Shown piece by piece: positions 1-10,477 of a DNA stretch of 45,587 bases (its first letter is position 1; each line of letters starts with the position of its first letter). A program made the translations under genes and the position numbers. Under the pieces are notes generated by a model. That model did no database searches. It saw nothing but the letters and a program-made list of their open reading frames with translations, and was not told where the DNA came from. This stretch comes from an uncultured Acidobacteriota bacterium (GTDB lineage Bacteria; Acidobacteriota; Vicinamibacteria; Vicinamibacterales; UBA2999). The stretch covers positions 1 through 45,587 of the forward strand of contig CADEFD010000009.1 of NCBI GenBank assembly GCA_902826515.1, read 5' to 3'.

Positions 1-239
1 TGCAGCTACGTCAGATGTTGGTGACGTGCTGCAGCATCGCGGTGGACGTGCGCGGTGGCGTCGCCGACTTTCACCAGCGCGCTCCTGGGGCGTGTGGCAC
101 AGCGGCGGAGGCGGCCGTTGACAGCTGCGGCGCTGCGCCGTGCGGGAACGACGCGGGGCACGTTGCGTCCATGGACAGCGGCCGTCGTCTTCAGGAGCGT
201 GGCCGCGAATAGACGCGGTCCGCTGCTGGAGAAATTGCC
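1..239. other. No gene recognised at left edge
   Basis: Several short Arg/Ala-rich frames are open on both strands, as expected by chance at this GC content. None has recognisable domains or a convincing ribosome binding site. It may hold the promoter of the small Cys-rich gene that follows, but no clear -35/-10 pair is seen. Confidence 0.5.
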
Positions 240-458
240 ATGTCCCGTCTTGAGTCGTCGCCCACATCGCCCGTCGATACCCAAACCGCCGCCGCGTCGC
301 CCGCCGTGGGCTGTTGCGGCGGGCCCGCACCCGCAAGCACGGAGGCGTGCTGCGTCCGCGATGCCGATCTCAAGGCCGCCGGGGAGGCGGGCTGTGGGTG
401 CGGCGCACGAGCGTCCGCGCCCGCCACGCAGGCCCAGACACGCCCGCGCTGCTGCTGA
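240..458 (+). CDS. Small cysteine-rich protein, putative metal-binding
   Basis: This 72-residue protein has a Ser/Thr/Ala-rich N-terminus followed by clustered cysteines: CCGGPAP near residue 25, then ACCV, then GCGCG, and a final CC at the C-terminus. A GGAG ribosome binding site lies about 9 bases before the ATG, which separates it from the surrounding chance frames. There is no signal peptide or membrane segment. Vicinal Cys pairs like these occur in short proteins and protein tails linked to arsenic or heavy-metal handling, so soft-metal or arsenite binding is a reasonable guess. No metal-resistance gene is present nearby to support it. The function is unassigned; reality of the gene is moderately supported by the ribosome binding site and the non-random Cys spacing. 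Confidence 0.55.
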   Translation: MSRLESSPTSPVDTQTAAASPAVGCCGGPAPASTEACCVRDADLKAAGEAGCGCGARASAPATQAQTRPRCC

Positions 459-538
459 CTGACCGCGACGTCTGACAGCGCCGCCTCGCGGTTCATGGCT
501 GCGCCACCTGATCGAGCCGACTTGAATGAGGATGCCCC

Positions 539-1306
539 ATGAGTAGATCGTTCCTGACCGTCGCCGTTGTCTCGACCTGCGTCAGCCTGTCCGTGTTGGT
601 TGGCGCTGCGCAAGATGTCCTGCCCGTCAGCCCCGATGCGTATCGCCTCGAGTTCGAGAACGCCTGGGTGAAGGTGACGCGGGTCATCTACGGTGCGCAC
701 GCCGTGATCGCGCCGCACCACCATACCGAGCTGGCGTCCGCGTACGTCTACCTGAACGACGGACCTCCAGTGATCTTCAAACACGAGGGCCTGCCCTACG
801 CCGGCGTCACGCGGCCGGCGACGAAGGCGGGCAGCTTCCGCATCTACAAAGGCATCAAGGAAATGCACTCGGTTGAGAATCCGACCTCGACGCCGAGCGA
901 CTTCCTGCGGGTGGAGTTCAAGACGGAGCCGCTGGAAGACGCGCTGCTGAAGGGGAAGTTCTTTCGCGAGGCCCCCATTCCGGCGGCCACCCTACAGCGG
1001 ACCCAGTTCGAGAACGCGCAGGTGCGGATTACCCGCGTGCGGGTGGTCGCCGGCCATCCTCTAACCGTGGCTTCGGGCGCACAGCCAGCGCTGCTCGTGG
1101 CGCTGACACCCATTGGCATCACCATGGGAGACAGCCCAGGTGAGCTGATGGACACTGGCAAGACCGCATGGCTCGGTCCCGGCGACACCGCCAGCGTCAG
1201 CCCGGTTGGGAAAAGCGGTGAGGTGCTGCGATTCGACTTCAAGACACTCCCGTGGAGACCCGATGACCCTCTCGCACTCGGCCGGGCCCGCCGGAGACAC
1301 TTGTAA
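539..1306 (+). CDS. Exported cupin-like protein with an internal duplication
   Basis: The protein has 255 residues. The N-terminus is a signal peptide (SRSFLTVAVVSTCVSLSVL, cleavage near VGAAQ), so it is probably periplasmic. The rest consists of two related halves, seen in FENAWVKVTRV (about residue 40) and FENAQVRITRV (about residue 155). The first half has a cupin-like His cluster, APHHHTE, which could hold a metal; the second half lacks it and may be degenerate. The ATG at 539 follows a GAGG ribosome binding site. The C-terminus runs into the Pho-box-like repeats upstream of the phosphate genes. No enzyme activity can be assigned. It is transcribed in the same direction as the phosphate genes but is separated from them by about 75 bases and is probably not part of that operon. 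Confidence 0.75.
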   Translation: MSRSFLTVAVVSTCVSLSVLVGAAQDVLPVSPDAYRLEFENAWVKVTRVIYGAHAVIAPHHHTELASAYVYLNDGPPVIFKHEGLPYAGVTRPATKAGSFRIYKGIKEMHSVENPTSTPSDFLRVEFKTEPLEDALLKGKFFREAPIPAATLQRTQFENAQVRITRVRVVAGHPLTVASGAQPALLVALTPIGITMGDSPGELMDTGKTAWLGPGDTASVSPVGKSGEVLRFDFKTLPWRPDDPLALGRARRRHL

Positions 1307-1331
1307 CGTAGATGTAACGTGGACCTGTGAC
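1302..1331 (+). promoter_or_regulatory. Putative Pho box (PhoB-type direct repeats)
   Basis: TGTAACGT occurs at 1302-1309 and again at 1313-1320, exactly 11 bp apart, followed by a third related half-site TGTGAC at 1326-1331. PhoB-family regulators bind TGT-containing direct repeats spaced 11 bp, one helical turn. The site lies 50-80 bases before the start of the DUF47-Pit operon, and a PhoB/PhoR-type pair is encoded just beyond that operon. It overlaps the last codons of the preceding gene. Confidence 0.5.
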
Positions 1332-1380
1332 ACACTCAGCCTGCCCCGGCGCAACGACGCGCCGGGCCTGAGGAGCGTCC

Positions 1381-1998
1381 GTGGCCTTTCGCCTGATCCC
1401 CAAGGAAGAGAAGTTCTTCGCCGATTTCATCGCGCTCGCCGACCGCATCGTCTCCGGGGCGACCCTGCTCGAGAAGATGCTGGCGACCGACCCGCCGGCG
1501 TGGGAGATGGCCATCGAGATCAAGCAGGTCGAAGAGGCCTGCGACTCGCTGACCCACGAGATCATCCAGCGCCTCAACCGCACCTTCGTCACCCCGATCG
1601 ACCGCGAGGACATCCACGCCCTCGCCAAGTCGCTCGACGACGTGATGGACGCCATCGACGCCGCCGCCGGCGTGGTGCGGCGCTACCGCATCCACACCAT
1701 GCCCTATGGGGCCCGCGAGCTCGCCTCGCTCATCTGGCGCTCGGCGATGCAGGTGAAGGTGGCCGTCGAGGCGCTCGAGAAGAAGTCGGGCGTGCACGAC
1801 CGGTCGGTCGAAATCAACCGCCTCGAGAACGCCGCCGACACCGTGCACGACGAAGCGCTGCGCCGGCTGTTCGAGCACGAGAAGGACGCCATCGCGCTCA
1901 TCAAGTGCAAGGAGATGCTCGACCTGCTGGAGCTGGCGACCGATGCCTGCGAGGACGTCGCGAACGTGCTCGAGAGCGTCGTCGTCAAGCACGGGTAA
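1381..1998 (+). CDS. DUF47 family PhoU-like Pit accessory protein
   Basis: This 205-residue, largely helical cytoplasmic protein starts FRLIPKEEKFFADF, the typical opening of DUF47 (PhoU-like, TIGR00153) proteins. It carries heptad-like Glu/Asp-rich helices such as VEEACDSLTHEI and ENAADTVHDEAL, which in PhoU-fold proteins bind multinuclear metal clusters. The GTG start follows GAGGAG at 5 bp spacing. The Pit phosphate transporter begins 6 bp after the stop, the standard DUF47-pit pairing. DUF47 proteins are known to modulate their partner Pit carrier. The Pho-box-like repeats upstream suggest control by phosphate starvation. Confidence 0.9.
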   Translation: MAFRLIPKEEKFFADFIALADRIVSGATLLEKMLATDPPAWEMAIEIKQVEEACDSLTHEIIQRLNRTFVTPIDREDIHALAKSLDDVMDAIDAAAGVVRRYRIHTMPYGARELASLIWRSAMQVKVAVEALEKKSGVHDRSVEINRLENAADTVHDEALRRLFEHEKDAIALIKCKEMLDLLELATDACEDVANVLESVVVKHG

Positions 1999-2004
1999 GC
2001 GGTC

Positions 2005-2992
2005 ATGGAGCACTCGCTCGTCATCGTCGTCGTCGTGGCGGCGCTGGTCTTCGACTACATCAACGGCTTCCACGACGCCGCCAACTCCATCGCCACCGTC
2101 GTCTCGACCCGGGTGCTCAAGCCCGGCCAGGCGGTGGTCTGGGCGGCGTTCTTCAACTTCGCCGCCATCTTCATCTTCGGCACCGCGGTCGCCAAGACCA
2201 TGGGCTCCGGCATGATCGACCTCAAGGTCGTGACGAGCGCCGTCGTGCTCGGCGGGCTCATCGGCGCCATCGTGTGGGACCTCATCACCTGGTACTACGG
2301 GCTGCCCACCAGCTCGTCGCACGCGCTCATCGGCGGGTATGCCGGGGCGGCCGTCGCCAAGGCGGGGCCGGCGGCGATTCTCGTGTCGGGCTGGACCAAG
2401 ACGCTGCTCTTCATCGTGCTGTCGCCGCTCATCGGCCTGGGCCTCGGCTTCGGCATCATGGTGGTGATCTTCTGGCTGTGCCGGCGCACCGCACCGTCGC
2501 GGGTGGACTCGCTCTTCCGCCGCCTGCAGCTGGTCTCGGCGGCCCTCTTCTCGCTCGGCCACGGCGCCAACGACGCGCAGAAGACGATGGGCATCATCGC
2601 CAGCGCGCTCTTCGCCGGCGGCTACATCGCCACCTTCGAGATTCCGCTGTGGGTGGAGCTGGCGGCCTACACGGCCATCGCGGCCGGCACGCTCTCCGGC
2701 GGCTGGCGCATCATCCACACGATGGGCTCGAAGATCACGCGGCTGCAGCCGGTGGGCGGCTTCGCCGCCGAAACCGCCGGCGCCGTGTCGCTCTTCGTGG
2801 CCTCGTCGATGGGCGTGCCGGTGAGCACCACCCACACCATCACCGGCGCCATCGTCGGCGTGGGCTCGGTGCGGCGCATGTCGGCCGTGCGCTGGGGCAT
2901 CGCCGGGCAGATCGTGTGGGCGTGGGTGCTGACGATTCCGGCCTCGGCGATCATCTCCGCCGCCACCTACTACCTGCTCGCGGCCGCCGGCT

Positions 2993-3000
<8 letters not shown>
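2005..3000 (+). CDS. pit: Pit family inorganic phosphate transporter
   Basis: This 331-residue polytopic inner-membrane protein carries both Pit/PiT (PF01384) signatures: [16 protein letters not shown] near residue 20 and the inverted copy [16 protein letters not shown] near residue 185. Further hydrophobic helices complete the carrier. It takes up Pi or metal-phosphate with a cation gradient. It lies 6 bp downstream of its DUF47 partner and runs tail-to-tail with the PhoR-type kinase, their stop regions overlapping by 8 bp. The length matches short bacterial Pit proteins that lack a large central cytoplasmic loop. An alternative sulfate specificity exists in PF01384, but the DUF47 partner and the two-component neighbours favour phosphate. 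Confidence 0.93.
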
Positions 3001-4363
<1,363 letters not shown>

Positions 4364-4368
4364 GGCGG

Positions 4369-5091
4369 CTAAGAGCGGCTGGCCGACGGGGCGGGCGGGG
4401 CGACGACCGGGGCCGGCTCGAGCAGCTTGTAGCCGAACTGCTTCACCGTGACGAGCGCGTCGACGAGGAACGGCAGCTTCTCGCGCAGCCGCCGCACGTG
4501 CACGTCCACCGTGCGCGTGCCGCCGGTGTAGGAGTAGTCCCACACATCCGACAGGAGCAGGTCGCGCGAGAGCACCCGGCCGCGGTGCGTCATCAGGTAC
4601 TGCAGGAGCAGGAATTCCTTGGCCGTGAGCCGCGTTTCCTGCCCATCGACGGTGACGACGTGGCGATCGAGATCGATGGCGAGCGGACCGTAGTCGAGAT
4701 GGCCGGCGGTGGGTACGATCCGCTCGAGGCGGCGCAACAGCGCGCGCACGCGGGCCACGAGTTCCTTCGGACTGAATGGTTTCGTGATGTAGTCGTCGGC
4801 GCCGAGTTCGAGGCCGGCGATCCGGTCCGATTCCGCCGCCTTGGCGGTGAGCATGATGATCGGCACCGCGGCGGTGGTGCGGTCGGCACGCAGGGCCCGG
4901 CACACCGTGAGGCCATCGAGGCCGGGCAGCATGAGGTCGAGGACGACGAGGTCGGCGGGGGTCTCGCGCAGGCGCGGCATGACCTCGCGGCCGGAGTCCG
5001 TCACGTCCACGGTGAAGCCGTCTTTTTCGAGGTAGTGGCGGACGAGGCCCGAGATGTCGGGGTCGTCTTCGGCCACGAGGATGCGCGGCAT
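4369..5091 (-). CDS. phoB: PhoB-type response regulator (OmpR family)
   Basis: This 240-residue protein has an N-terminal receiver domain ([14 protein letters not shown]) with acidic residues E8/D9/D10, phospho-acceptor Asp52 in [13 protein letters not shown], Thr in MLTAKA and Lys in [11 protein letters not shown]. The C-terminal winged helix contains [21 protein letters not shown] and [15 protein letters not shown], the OmpR/PhoB DNA-recognition region. A Pro/Ala-rich tail ends the protein. It is the first gene of a two-gene operon with the kinase 5 bp downstream. It is the likely reader of the TGTAACGT repeats before the DUF47-Pit operon, although binding is an inference. Confidence 0.9.
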   Translation of the reverse strand: MPRILVAEDDPDISGLVRHYLEKDGFTVDVTDSGREVMPRLRETPADLVVLDLMLPGLDGLTVCRALRADRTTAAVPIIMLTAKAAESDRIAGLELGADDYITKPFSPKELVARVRALLRRLERIVPTAGHLDYGPLAIDLDRHVVTVDGQETRLTAKEFLLLQYLMTHRGRVLSRDLLLSDVWDYSYTGGTRTVDVHVRRLREKLPFLVDALVTVKQFGYKLLEPAPVVAPPAPSASRS

Positions 5092-5189
5092 GTCGTCTGA
5101 GTATAGCGCCCGTGTGTGACGCGGCCGTACACGGCACGAGGCCGGCCCGAGAGCCGGCCTCGCGACGTGGTGCCGTGCGGACGCGGGGA

Positions 5190-7142
5190 CTACGGACGGG
5201 GCGCCGGGATCTGGACGACCGGGGTGAGGTCGGCCGGGGTGACGACCGGCGGATCAGCGGCGTTGTTGGCGCCGCCGGTGGCGCGGGCCGAGAAGCCCCA
5301 CACGATGTTCTCGCCCCACACGATGTTTTCGCCCCAGACGATGTTTTCGCCCCAGACGATGTTTTCACCCCAGACGATGTTCTCGCCCCAGACGATGTTT
5401 TCGCCCCAGACGATGTTCTCGCCCCAGACGATGTTCTCACCCCAGACGATGTTGCTCGCCCAGGCCGGCTGATTCGTGTAGATGCTCTCGCCCCACACGA
5501 TGTTCTGATTCCAGAGCATCGCGCGCGTCCACGGCAGGGTGGCGCCGCCGAGCGGCGAGGCCTCGGTCACGGCCGTCGTCAGCCACCAGCTGCCGAGCGG
5601 GGCCGACGGGTCGATGCCGCGCACGACGTCGATGGCGCCGCGGGCGTTGGCCGCGCCGGCGCCCTGCGTCATGCGGTCGTAGGCCAGGCCGGTGTCGTCG
5701 TGCACGGCGGTGGCGGTGTACTGCAGGATGGCCTTGATGGTGTTCGGCGTGAGGGCCGGGCGCGGCGCGTAGGGGCTCGTGTAGTAGCCGAGCTCCATGT
5801 TCACCTGCTGCATCGCCGCGACGATACCCGCCACGGCGGGAGCGGCCATGCTGGTGCCCGAGAGGCGCAGGTAGTCCTGCGCGCCGGACGAGGGCGAGAC
5901 TTCGCGGAAGTTCGGATAGTTCGCGTAGAGCGTCGACGTCGTGTCGGCGAGCGCCACGATGCGGTGGCCGGGCGCGACCAGGTCGGGCTTGGCGAAACCG
6001 TCGAACCAGCTCGGACCGCGCGAGCTGTAGGCGGCGATGCGGTCATCGGCGCGGGCCACCGTGGCACGCGTGTCGAGCGCGCCCACCGTGATGGCCGACG
6101 GCGCGTTGCCCGGCGAGCTGATGCCGCCGTAGCCGACGACGCCGGTCGTGGGGTTCTGCCCGTAGTTGCCGGCGGAGGACACCACGGTGATGCCGGCGCG
6201 CACGGCCGCTTCGACCGCCTGCACCATCGGGTCGGTGGCGGCCGACTCCCAGATCGGGTGGCCGAGCGACAGGTTGATGACCTTGATGTTGTAGGCGGCG
6301 CGGTTCGCCACCGCCCACTGGATGGCGGCGATGACGTGGCTGGCCGACCCCTGCCCCTGGTTGTTCAGCACCCGCAGGCCGATGAGGCTCACGAGATTCG
6401 AGACGCCCTGGTAGCTCTGGTTGTAGCCGGCGAGCGCGCCGCTGCCGGCCACGATCGACGCGACGTGTGTGCCGTGGCCGTAGCCGTCGACCGGCGGCAC
6501 CACCTGCTCCACGCCGCTCGTGAAGTCGCGGAAGGCCACGATACGTCCGGCGAGGTCGGCGCGCGGCGCGATGCCCGAGTCGATGATGGCGACGCCGATG
6601 CCGAGACCGTCCTCGAAGGGCAGGAGCGCCGCGGTCGGGTTGTAGTTCAGCACGCCCACGGTCTGCTGCAGGTTCACGGGCGTGGTGGGTACGGGCGGCA
6701 TGGGCGCGGGCACCTGGTCGCCGTAGATGGCGGTGTCTTCCGACACCGACAGCACGCGCGGGTGCTTCGCGAGGCGCTCGGCCTGACGCGGCGTGACCAT
6801 CATCGTGAGACCGTCGATGACGGAGTGTTCGTTGCGCAGCGTGGCGCCGTACTGCGACAGCAGCTTCTTCACGATGCCGCGGCGGCCGGGTTCGACGCGC
6901 ACGATGACCTTCACGAGGGTGTCGGGACGGTCGCGCAGGTGCTTGCGCACGCGCAGGTCCATGCGCGGTCCGGCGGCGAACGCCGGCACGGCCAGGGCGA
7001 CAAGGAAGGCGAGTGCCAGGATGCCGGCACGGCGCAGCGCGCTGCCGCCACGGTTGGCCCAGATGGCTTTCGCCCGGGCGTTCCAGGTGGCCTTGCGGCG
7101 AAGGGCTGGAGCGTTGTGCCTGCTGATGCTCGTTTGGGTCAC
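5190..7142 (-). CDS. Secreted subtilisin-like S8 protease with WGENIV repeats
   Basis: This 650-residue protein starts at a GTG preceded by GAGG at 8 bp. A long basic N-region and a hydrophobic helix ([18 protein letters not shown]) form an export signal. An I9-type propeptide follows (residues ~65-135, [13 protein letters not shown]). The S8 catalytic domain shows Asp188 (VAIIDSG), His226 (GHGTHVAS), the oxyanion Asn in SSAGNYG, and Ser431 in [12 protein letters not shown]. After the domain, residues about 565-617 hold eight perfect WGENIV hexapeptides with degenerate copies before them ([15 protein letters not shown]), then a Pro-rich end. Similar Trp-Gly-Asn repeats are known at the C-terminus of acidobacterial subtilases, but their role is not established; anchoring or a calcium/sugar-binding fold are possibilities. 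Confidence 0.9.
   Translation of the reverse strand: MTQTSISRHNAPALRRKATWNARAKAIWANRGGSALRRAGILALAFLVALAVPAFAAGPRMDLRVRKHLRDRPDTLVKVIVRVEPGRRGIVKKLLSQYGATLRNEHSVIDGLTMMVTPRQAERLAKHPRVLSVSEDTAIYGDQVPAPMPPVPTTPVNLQQTVGVLNYNPTAALLPFEDGLGIGVAIIDSGIAPRADLAGRIVAFRDFTSGVEQVVPPVDGYGHGTHVASIVAGSGALAGYNQSYQGVSNLVSLIGLRVLNNQGQGSASHVIAAIQWAVANRAAYNIKVINLSLGHPIWESAATDPMVQAVEAAVRAGITVVSSAGNYGQNPTTGVVGYGGISSPGNAPSAITVGALDTRATVARADDRIAAYSSRGPSWFDGFAKPDLVAPGHRIVALADTTSTLYANYPNFREVSPSSGAQDYLRLSGTSMAAPAVAGIVAAMQQVNMELGYYTSPYAPRPALTPNTIKAILQYTATAVHDDTGLAYDRMTQGAGAANARGAIDVVRGIDPSAPLGSWWLTTAVTEASPLGGATLPWTRAMLWNQNIVWGESIYTNQPAWASNIVWGENIVWGENIVWGENIVWGENIVWGENIVWGENIVWGENIVWGENIVWGFSARATGGANNAADPPVVTPADLTPVVQIPAPRP
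5298..5459 (-). repeat. 18-bp tandem repeat encoding WGENIV
   Basis: Eight contiguous 18-bp units (5298-5441) differ only at third or other silent positions, for example ttc/ctc for Glu and cac/gac for Val, and encode identical hexapeptides. A ninth degenerate unit at 5442-5459 encodes ASNIVW. Silent variation with a constant peptide points to selection on the protein rather than recent slippage alone. Confidence 0.9.
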
Positions 7143-7504
7143 GGTAAGGTCCTCGAATCCGTCGGTGGTGGCACCGATGTCCGAGGCCCAAGTCAGCAAT
7201 GGCGATGCCAGTGCCGTCGGAGCGTGCTAACCGCTGGTCTTCGTGGGAGTTAGAGAGAATGGCGGCCGATGGCCGTGGCGGGCCGCCTGTGCCGTGTCAG
7301 CACACAGGCGCCGCCGCCTCCGCGTGTACCGGCGGCGTGCGGGCGCTGGCGCGCCGTCAGTTCACCCGCGATTGCACGCGGTCGCCTTTGCTGACAGGCG
7401 CGCGCGGGACCGGTGATCCAATTCGGAGCAGGGTGTCTCGCGACGGACCAGCCGCGGTGACGAATCTTGTGGCTGGGAGAGGGGCGGGCCGCTTCGTGCC
7501 GCGG
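7143..7504. other. 362-bp intergenic region upstream of the protease gene
   Basis: This gap separates the protease start from the stop of the kinase-like gene, both on the minus strand, so it should hold the protease promoter. A short hairpin TCGGTG-CCAC-CACCGA (minus strand) sits about 20 bases before the ribosome binding site. No convincing -35/-10 pair or known riboswitch was recognised. The reading frame remains open 19 codons upstream of the chosen GTG, to an ATG at 7199, which lacks a ribosome binding site. Confidence 0.5.
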
Positions 7505-9154
7505 TCAGTCGAGGCCGTCGCGCCGGACGCCCACCACCGTCCAGCCCGACGCCTGCCGGCGGAAGTGCACGATGACCGGACGCCGCCAGCCCGGATAGGC
7601 GCGGTGACGCGTGTGCACGGCGGCTTCGACGAAGTCGCCGCCGAGCACCGCGGCGGGCGCCTGCGCGCGCGGCGTCGTGACCGAAACGGGCGCCCCGATC
7701 GGGGTCGAGCGTCCGGTCGCATTGTCGAAGGTCGCCCAGACGATCTCGTAACCCTCGGGGGCGGCGGCGCGGCGCGTGTCCACCGCGACGTTGGAGAAGG
7801 TGAGCGCGCCGGCGGCATCGAGCGAGAAGTCGGCGAGCGGGTTCACCCCGGTGAGCCACTGCAGGCCGATCTTGTCGCGCCGGGCGATGATCACGTCCGC
7901 CAGATAGTTCGCCGCGCCGGATTCCGTGTAATCCGCCGACGCGACCACGGCGCGGATCGCCTCATCCGGCACCGCCATGACGCGGCGCGCCGCCCAGAAC
8001 AGATCGTCGGGCCGGGCGTTGTCGAATGCCACGTTCGGATATTCCGGCTTCCAGCGCTCGGGCCAGAAGTACGCCGCTTCAATCCGACCCACGGCGGGGA
8101 AGGCCGGATACTGCACCTTGATCCACGGCCGCACCCAGAAGCCGAACGACAGCATGGTGAGCAGCGTCGGGCGCGCTTCCCAGATGTACTCGTTGCCGGC
8201 GCGCGGCTTCTGCGCGGCGACGCTGGCGCTGCCGAGCGTGGAGCCGAAGTCGATGAGGTGATGACGCACCACCCGCCTTCCGCTGCTCGTCTCGATGACC
8301 GTGTCGAGCGAGTTGATCGAACGCGAGTCGTCGTGGTTGAGCCATGCCGCATACGCGCGCAGGCCGCGCAGCTCGCGGCGGTGTTCGTGCGGGAAGATGT
8401 CGTTCGGGTCGTCGGGACGCGTGCCGAAATACTTGAAGGGGCCAACCGGCGTACCGGGCAGCGCGCGGCTGGCGATGACGCGGAAGCGCCCGTCCGCCCG
8501 TTGCGCGCCCTTGCCGAGGAAATCGTCCACGACGGCGCGGGTCAGCGGGCGGCGTTCGCCGAGCGTGTCGCGGTAGGTGGCGCGTTCGCCCACGACGAGC
8601 TGGGCCGGATCGAGCACCGCGAGGTAGTTCTCGGGCACGTGGTACCCGAGCGCCCAGAACAGTTTGGTCGCGATCACCTCGGCGCCGGTGGCCATCTCGG
8701 GATTCGACGGCGGATCGAACTTGATGAACCAGAGCGTGTCGGCGCGGTCGCGCACCGTGAATCCCGGCGTGATGCCGTCGCTCTTGCCGGACACGACCGT
8801 CCACGGGCCGTCAGCCGGCGGTCCCGACACGTTCGGACCGCGCACGTACTCGTCCAGCGTGAGGGCGCGCCGGCCCACACGGTTCGTGTACCAGCTCGAG
8901 TCCGGCACTTCGTCGGCGGTGTTCACGTTGACGGCGCGCTGGCTCGTGCGATCACCGGGCTTCAGGAACGTGTTCTCGACGAAGTCGTAGGGGTCGCTGA
9001 TCTCGCGCTCGTGCACGTCGCGCGCATCGCGCGTCTCCGGGTCCACGAGCAGCGGGTCGTCGGGATAGTAGGTGGGCGTCGCGCTGCGCCCGAGCGCGGT
9101 CAGCGCGAGGCAGATGCCCACAACGGCGGCGAAGAGACGGCGGCGGGTCGTCAT
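7505..9154 (-). CDS. Exported protein with kinase-like fold motifs, unknown function
   Basis: This 549-residue protein has an N-terminal signal sequence (RRRLFAAVVGICLALTALG). It is not a family I can name. Motifs resemble a protein-kinase-like fold: Lys145 in WFIKFDPPSNPE, Glu159 in ATGAEVIATKLFWALGYH, a catalytic-loop-like WLNHDDSRSINSLDT, and Asp302 in LIDFGSTLG, reminiscent of HipA/CotH/Fam20-type atypical kinases. These are visual resemblances only. Its ATG overlaps the stop of the Omp85-type gene by 4 bp (ATGA), so the two are translationally coupled and probably work together at the envelope. An extracytoplasmic kinase would need a periplasmic nucleotide source, so a degenerate or non-kinase role is equally possible. 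Confidence 0.75.
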   Translation of the reverse strand: MTTRRRLFAAVVGICLALTALGRSATPTYYPDDPLLVDPETRDARDVHEREISDPYDFVENTFLKPGDRTSQRAVNVNTADEVPDSSWYTNRVGRRALTLDEYVRGPNVSGPPADGPWTVVSGKSDGITPGFTVRDRADTLWFIKFDPPSNPEMATGAEVIATKLFWALGYHVPENYLAVLDPAQLVVGERATYRDTLGERRPLTRAVVDDFLGKGAQRADGRFRVIASRALPGTPVGPFKYFGTRPDDPNDIFPHEHRRELRGLRAYAAWLNHDDSRSINSLDTVIETSSGRRVVRHHLIDFGSTLGSASVAAQKPRAGNEYIWEARPTLLTMLSFGFWVRPWIKVQYPAFPAVGRIEAAYFWPERWKPEYPNVAFDNARPDDLFWAARRVMAVPDEAIRAVVASADYTESGAANYLADVIIARRDKIGLQWLTGVNPLADFSLDAAGALTFSNVAVDTRRAAAPEGYEIVWATFDNATGRSTPIGAPVSVTTPRAQAPAAVLGGDFVEAAVHTRHRAYPGWRRPVIVHFRRQASGWTVVGVRRDGLD

Positions 9155-10386
9155 CGGCGGCGGAACACCGGCCCCAGGGCCGTCCAGATGCGCGGCCCCT
9201 CGCGGCCGCCCGCCACGTCGATGCGCAGGAAGACGCGGCGGTTGGTGTTGAAACGGAAGCCCATGCCCCACGACGACTTCAGGTGCGCGCCGACGAGCGA
9301 GCGCCAGGTGGGCCCGACATCGGCGGCATCCACGAAGAGCGCCAGGTCGAGTCCCGAGAACGCTTCCCAGCGATACTCGGCATTCAGCGTGACGGCCGCC
9401 GCGTCGCGGAAGCGGAACTCGCGGTAGCCGCGCAGCGAATCAGCGCCGCCCACCGTGGGCATCAGGAAGAACGGCACCCGGCTGCCGCCGACCGGATCGA
9501 TGCGGGAGGCCACGGCATGCAACGCGATGCCGCGCTTCTTGTCGAAGATGGGGATGACGTGCATGGCCGTCACGTCGATGCGGTTGAAGTCGAAGTCGCG
9601 GCGGCCGCGGCCGCGAAACGCGCCGACCGAGACGTTGTAGAGGCCGCCGCCACGGGTATTGCCCGGCTCATCGCGGGTGTCGATGCCGAGACCGGCCTCG
9701 GCGTAGGCGAGCGTGGGCGTGTCGTCGAGCCCCGGTGCCGTGGCGTCGGTGAAACGCTCCTCGAGCGACGGGAACCGCGGGTCGGTGCCGCGCGCGACGT
9801 CGAGGCGATGGACGCCGGCGCGGCCGCGCATCACGAACCAGCCGGCGCGGCGGGCCATGACCTGGGCGAAGGTGTCGAGGCCGGTGAGCGAGAAGCTCAC
9901 CCGGTCGGCGTTGAGGGTGTCGGAGCCGAGGCCGAAGTAGTCTTCCTGCGTGTAGTCGTACCAGCGGGTGCCCGCCTGCAGTTCGAGCGGCAGGCCGCCG
10001 AGTTGCGGGGCCGACGCCGTGAACTGCAGCACTGTATACGCGCGGAAGGTGATGGCCGCTGAGGTGTCGAAGACGAGCCGGCCGGCCAGCGGACGCCGCC
10101 GGTAGCCCGCGCCCACACCCATGCCGCTGCCGCGGGCGATGCTGCCCACCGACGGATAGAAACCCTGCGGCGGATTCAGCCGCTCCAGCACGCGTTTGTC
10201 TTCCACGAAGATGAGCGTGCGTTCGACGAGGTTGCGCGTCTCGACCGAGAGGTGCTGTTCGCGGTCGGCTCGCGCGGCCTCGAGTGCCTCGGCGCGGGTG
10301 GCCGGCGGCGTCGCGGCCGTCGCCTGGGCACGGGCGGACACCGCGGTCAGCAGGCACAGAGCCAGTCCTGTGAACACGCGCGTCAT
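9151..10386 (-). CDS. Omp85/BamA-like outer membrane beta-barrel protein
   Basis: This 411-residue protein has a signal peptide (TRVFTGLALCLLTAVSARAQ). A short helical linker follows (EALEAARADREQHL), then a C-terminal barrel domain of the bacterial surface antigen (PF01103) type. The Omp85 hallmark appears near the C-terminus as SLRGYREFRFRDAAAV, with alternating strands such as TLNAEYRWEAFSGLDLALF and a final segment FNTNRRVFLRIDVAGG. No POTRA repeats are evident, so it is shorter than BamA/TamA and resembles stand-alone barrel members of the superfamily. It is the first gene of a two-gene unit with the coupled kinase-like gene and is divergent from the selenoprotein gene across 91 bp. Confidence 0.82.
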   Translation of the reverse strand: MTRVFTGLALCLLTAVSARAQATAATPPATRAEALEAARADREQHLSVETRNLVERTLIFVEDKRVLERLNPPQGFYPSVGSIARGSGMGVGAGYRRRPLAGRLVFDTSAAITFRAYTVLQFTASAPQLGGLPLELQAGTRWYDYTQEDYFGLGSDTLNADRVSFSLTGLDTFAQVMARRAGWFVMRGRAGVHRLDVARGTDPRFPSLEERFTDATAPGLDDTPTLAYAEAGLGIDTRDEPGNTRGGGLYNVSVGAFRGRGRRDFDFNRIDVTAMHVIPIFDKKRGIALHAVASRIDPVGGSRVPFFLMPTVGGADSLRGYREFRFRDAAAVTLNAEYRWEAFSGLDLALFVDAADVGPTWRSLVGAHLKSSWGMGFRFNTNRRVFLRIDVAGGREGPRIWTALGPVFRRR

Positions 10387-10477
10387 TGCCCGCCGATGAT
10401 ACTGCGAGGGCGCGGCCCGGTTGAAGGGCCGGCGCGGCCGGCTGACACGTGCGGCACGCGGCCGGCATCTCATCGCC

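Noticed and set aside
4369..5440. Upstream extension of the PhoR frame to 5440 (815 residues)
   Set aside because: The extension runs antiparallel through repeats and through phoB in another frame, is Arg/Pro-rich, and lacks domains; a GTG at 4363 gives a normal PhoR.
5298..5459. Regular 18-bp repeats as a CRISPR array
   Set aside because: There are no spacers; the units are contiguous and encode WGENIV in the protease frame.
7143..7260. Riboswitch in the leader of the protease gene
   Set aside because: Only a 6-bp hairpin is visible; no conserved aptamer core such as GEMM could be matched.
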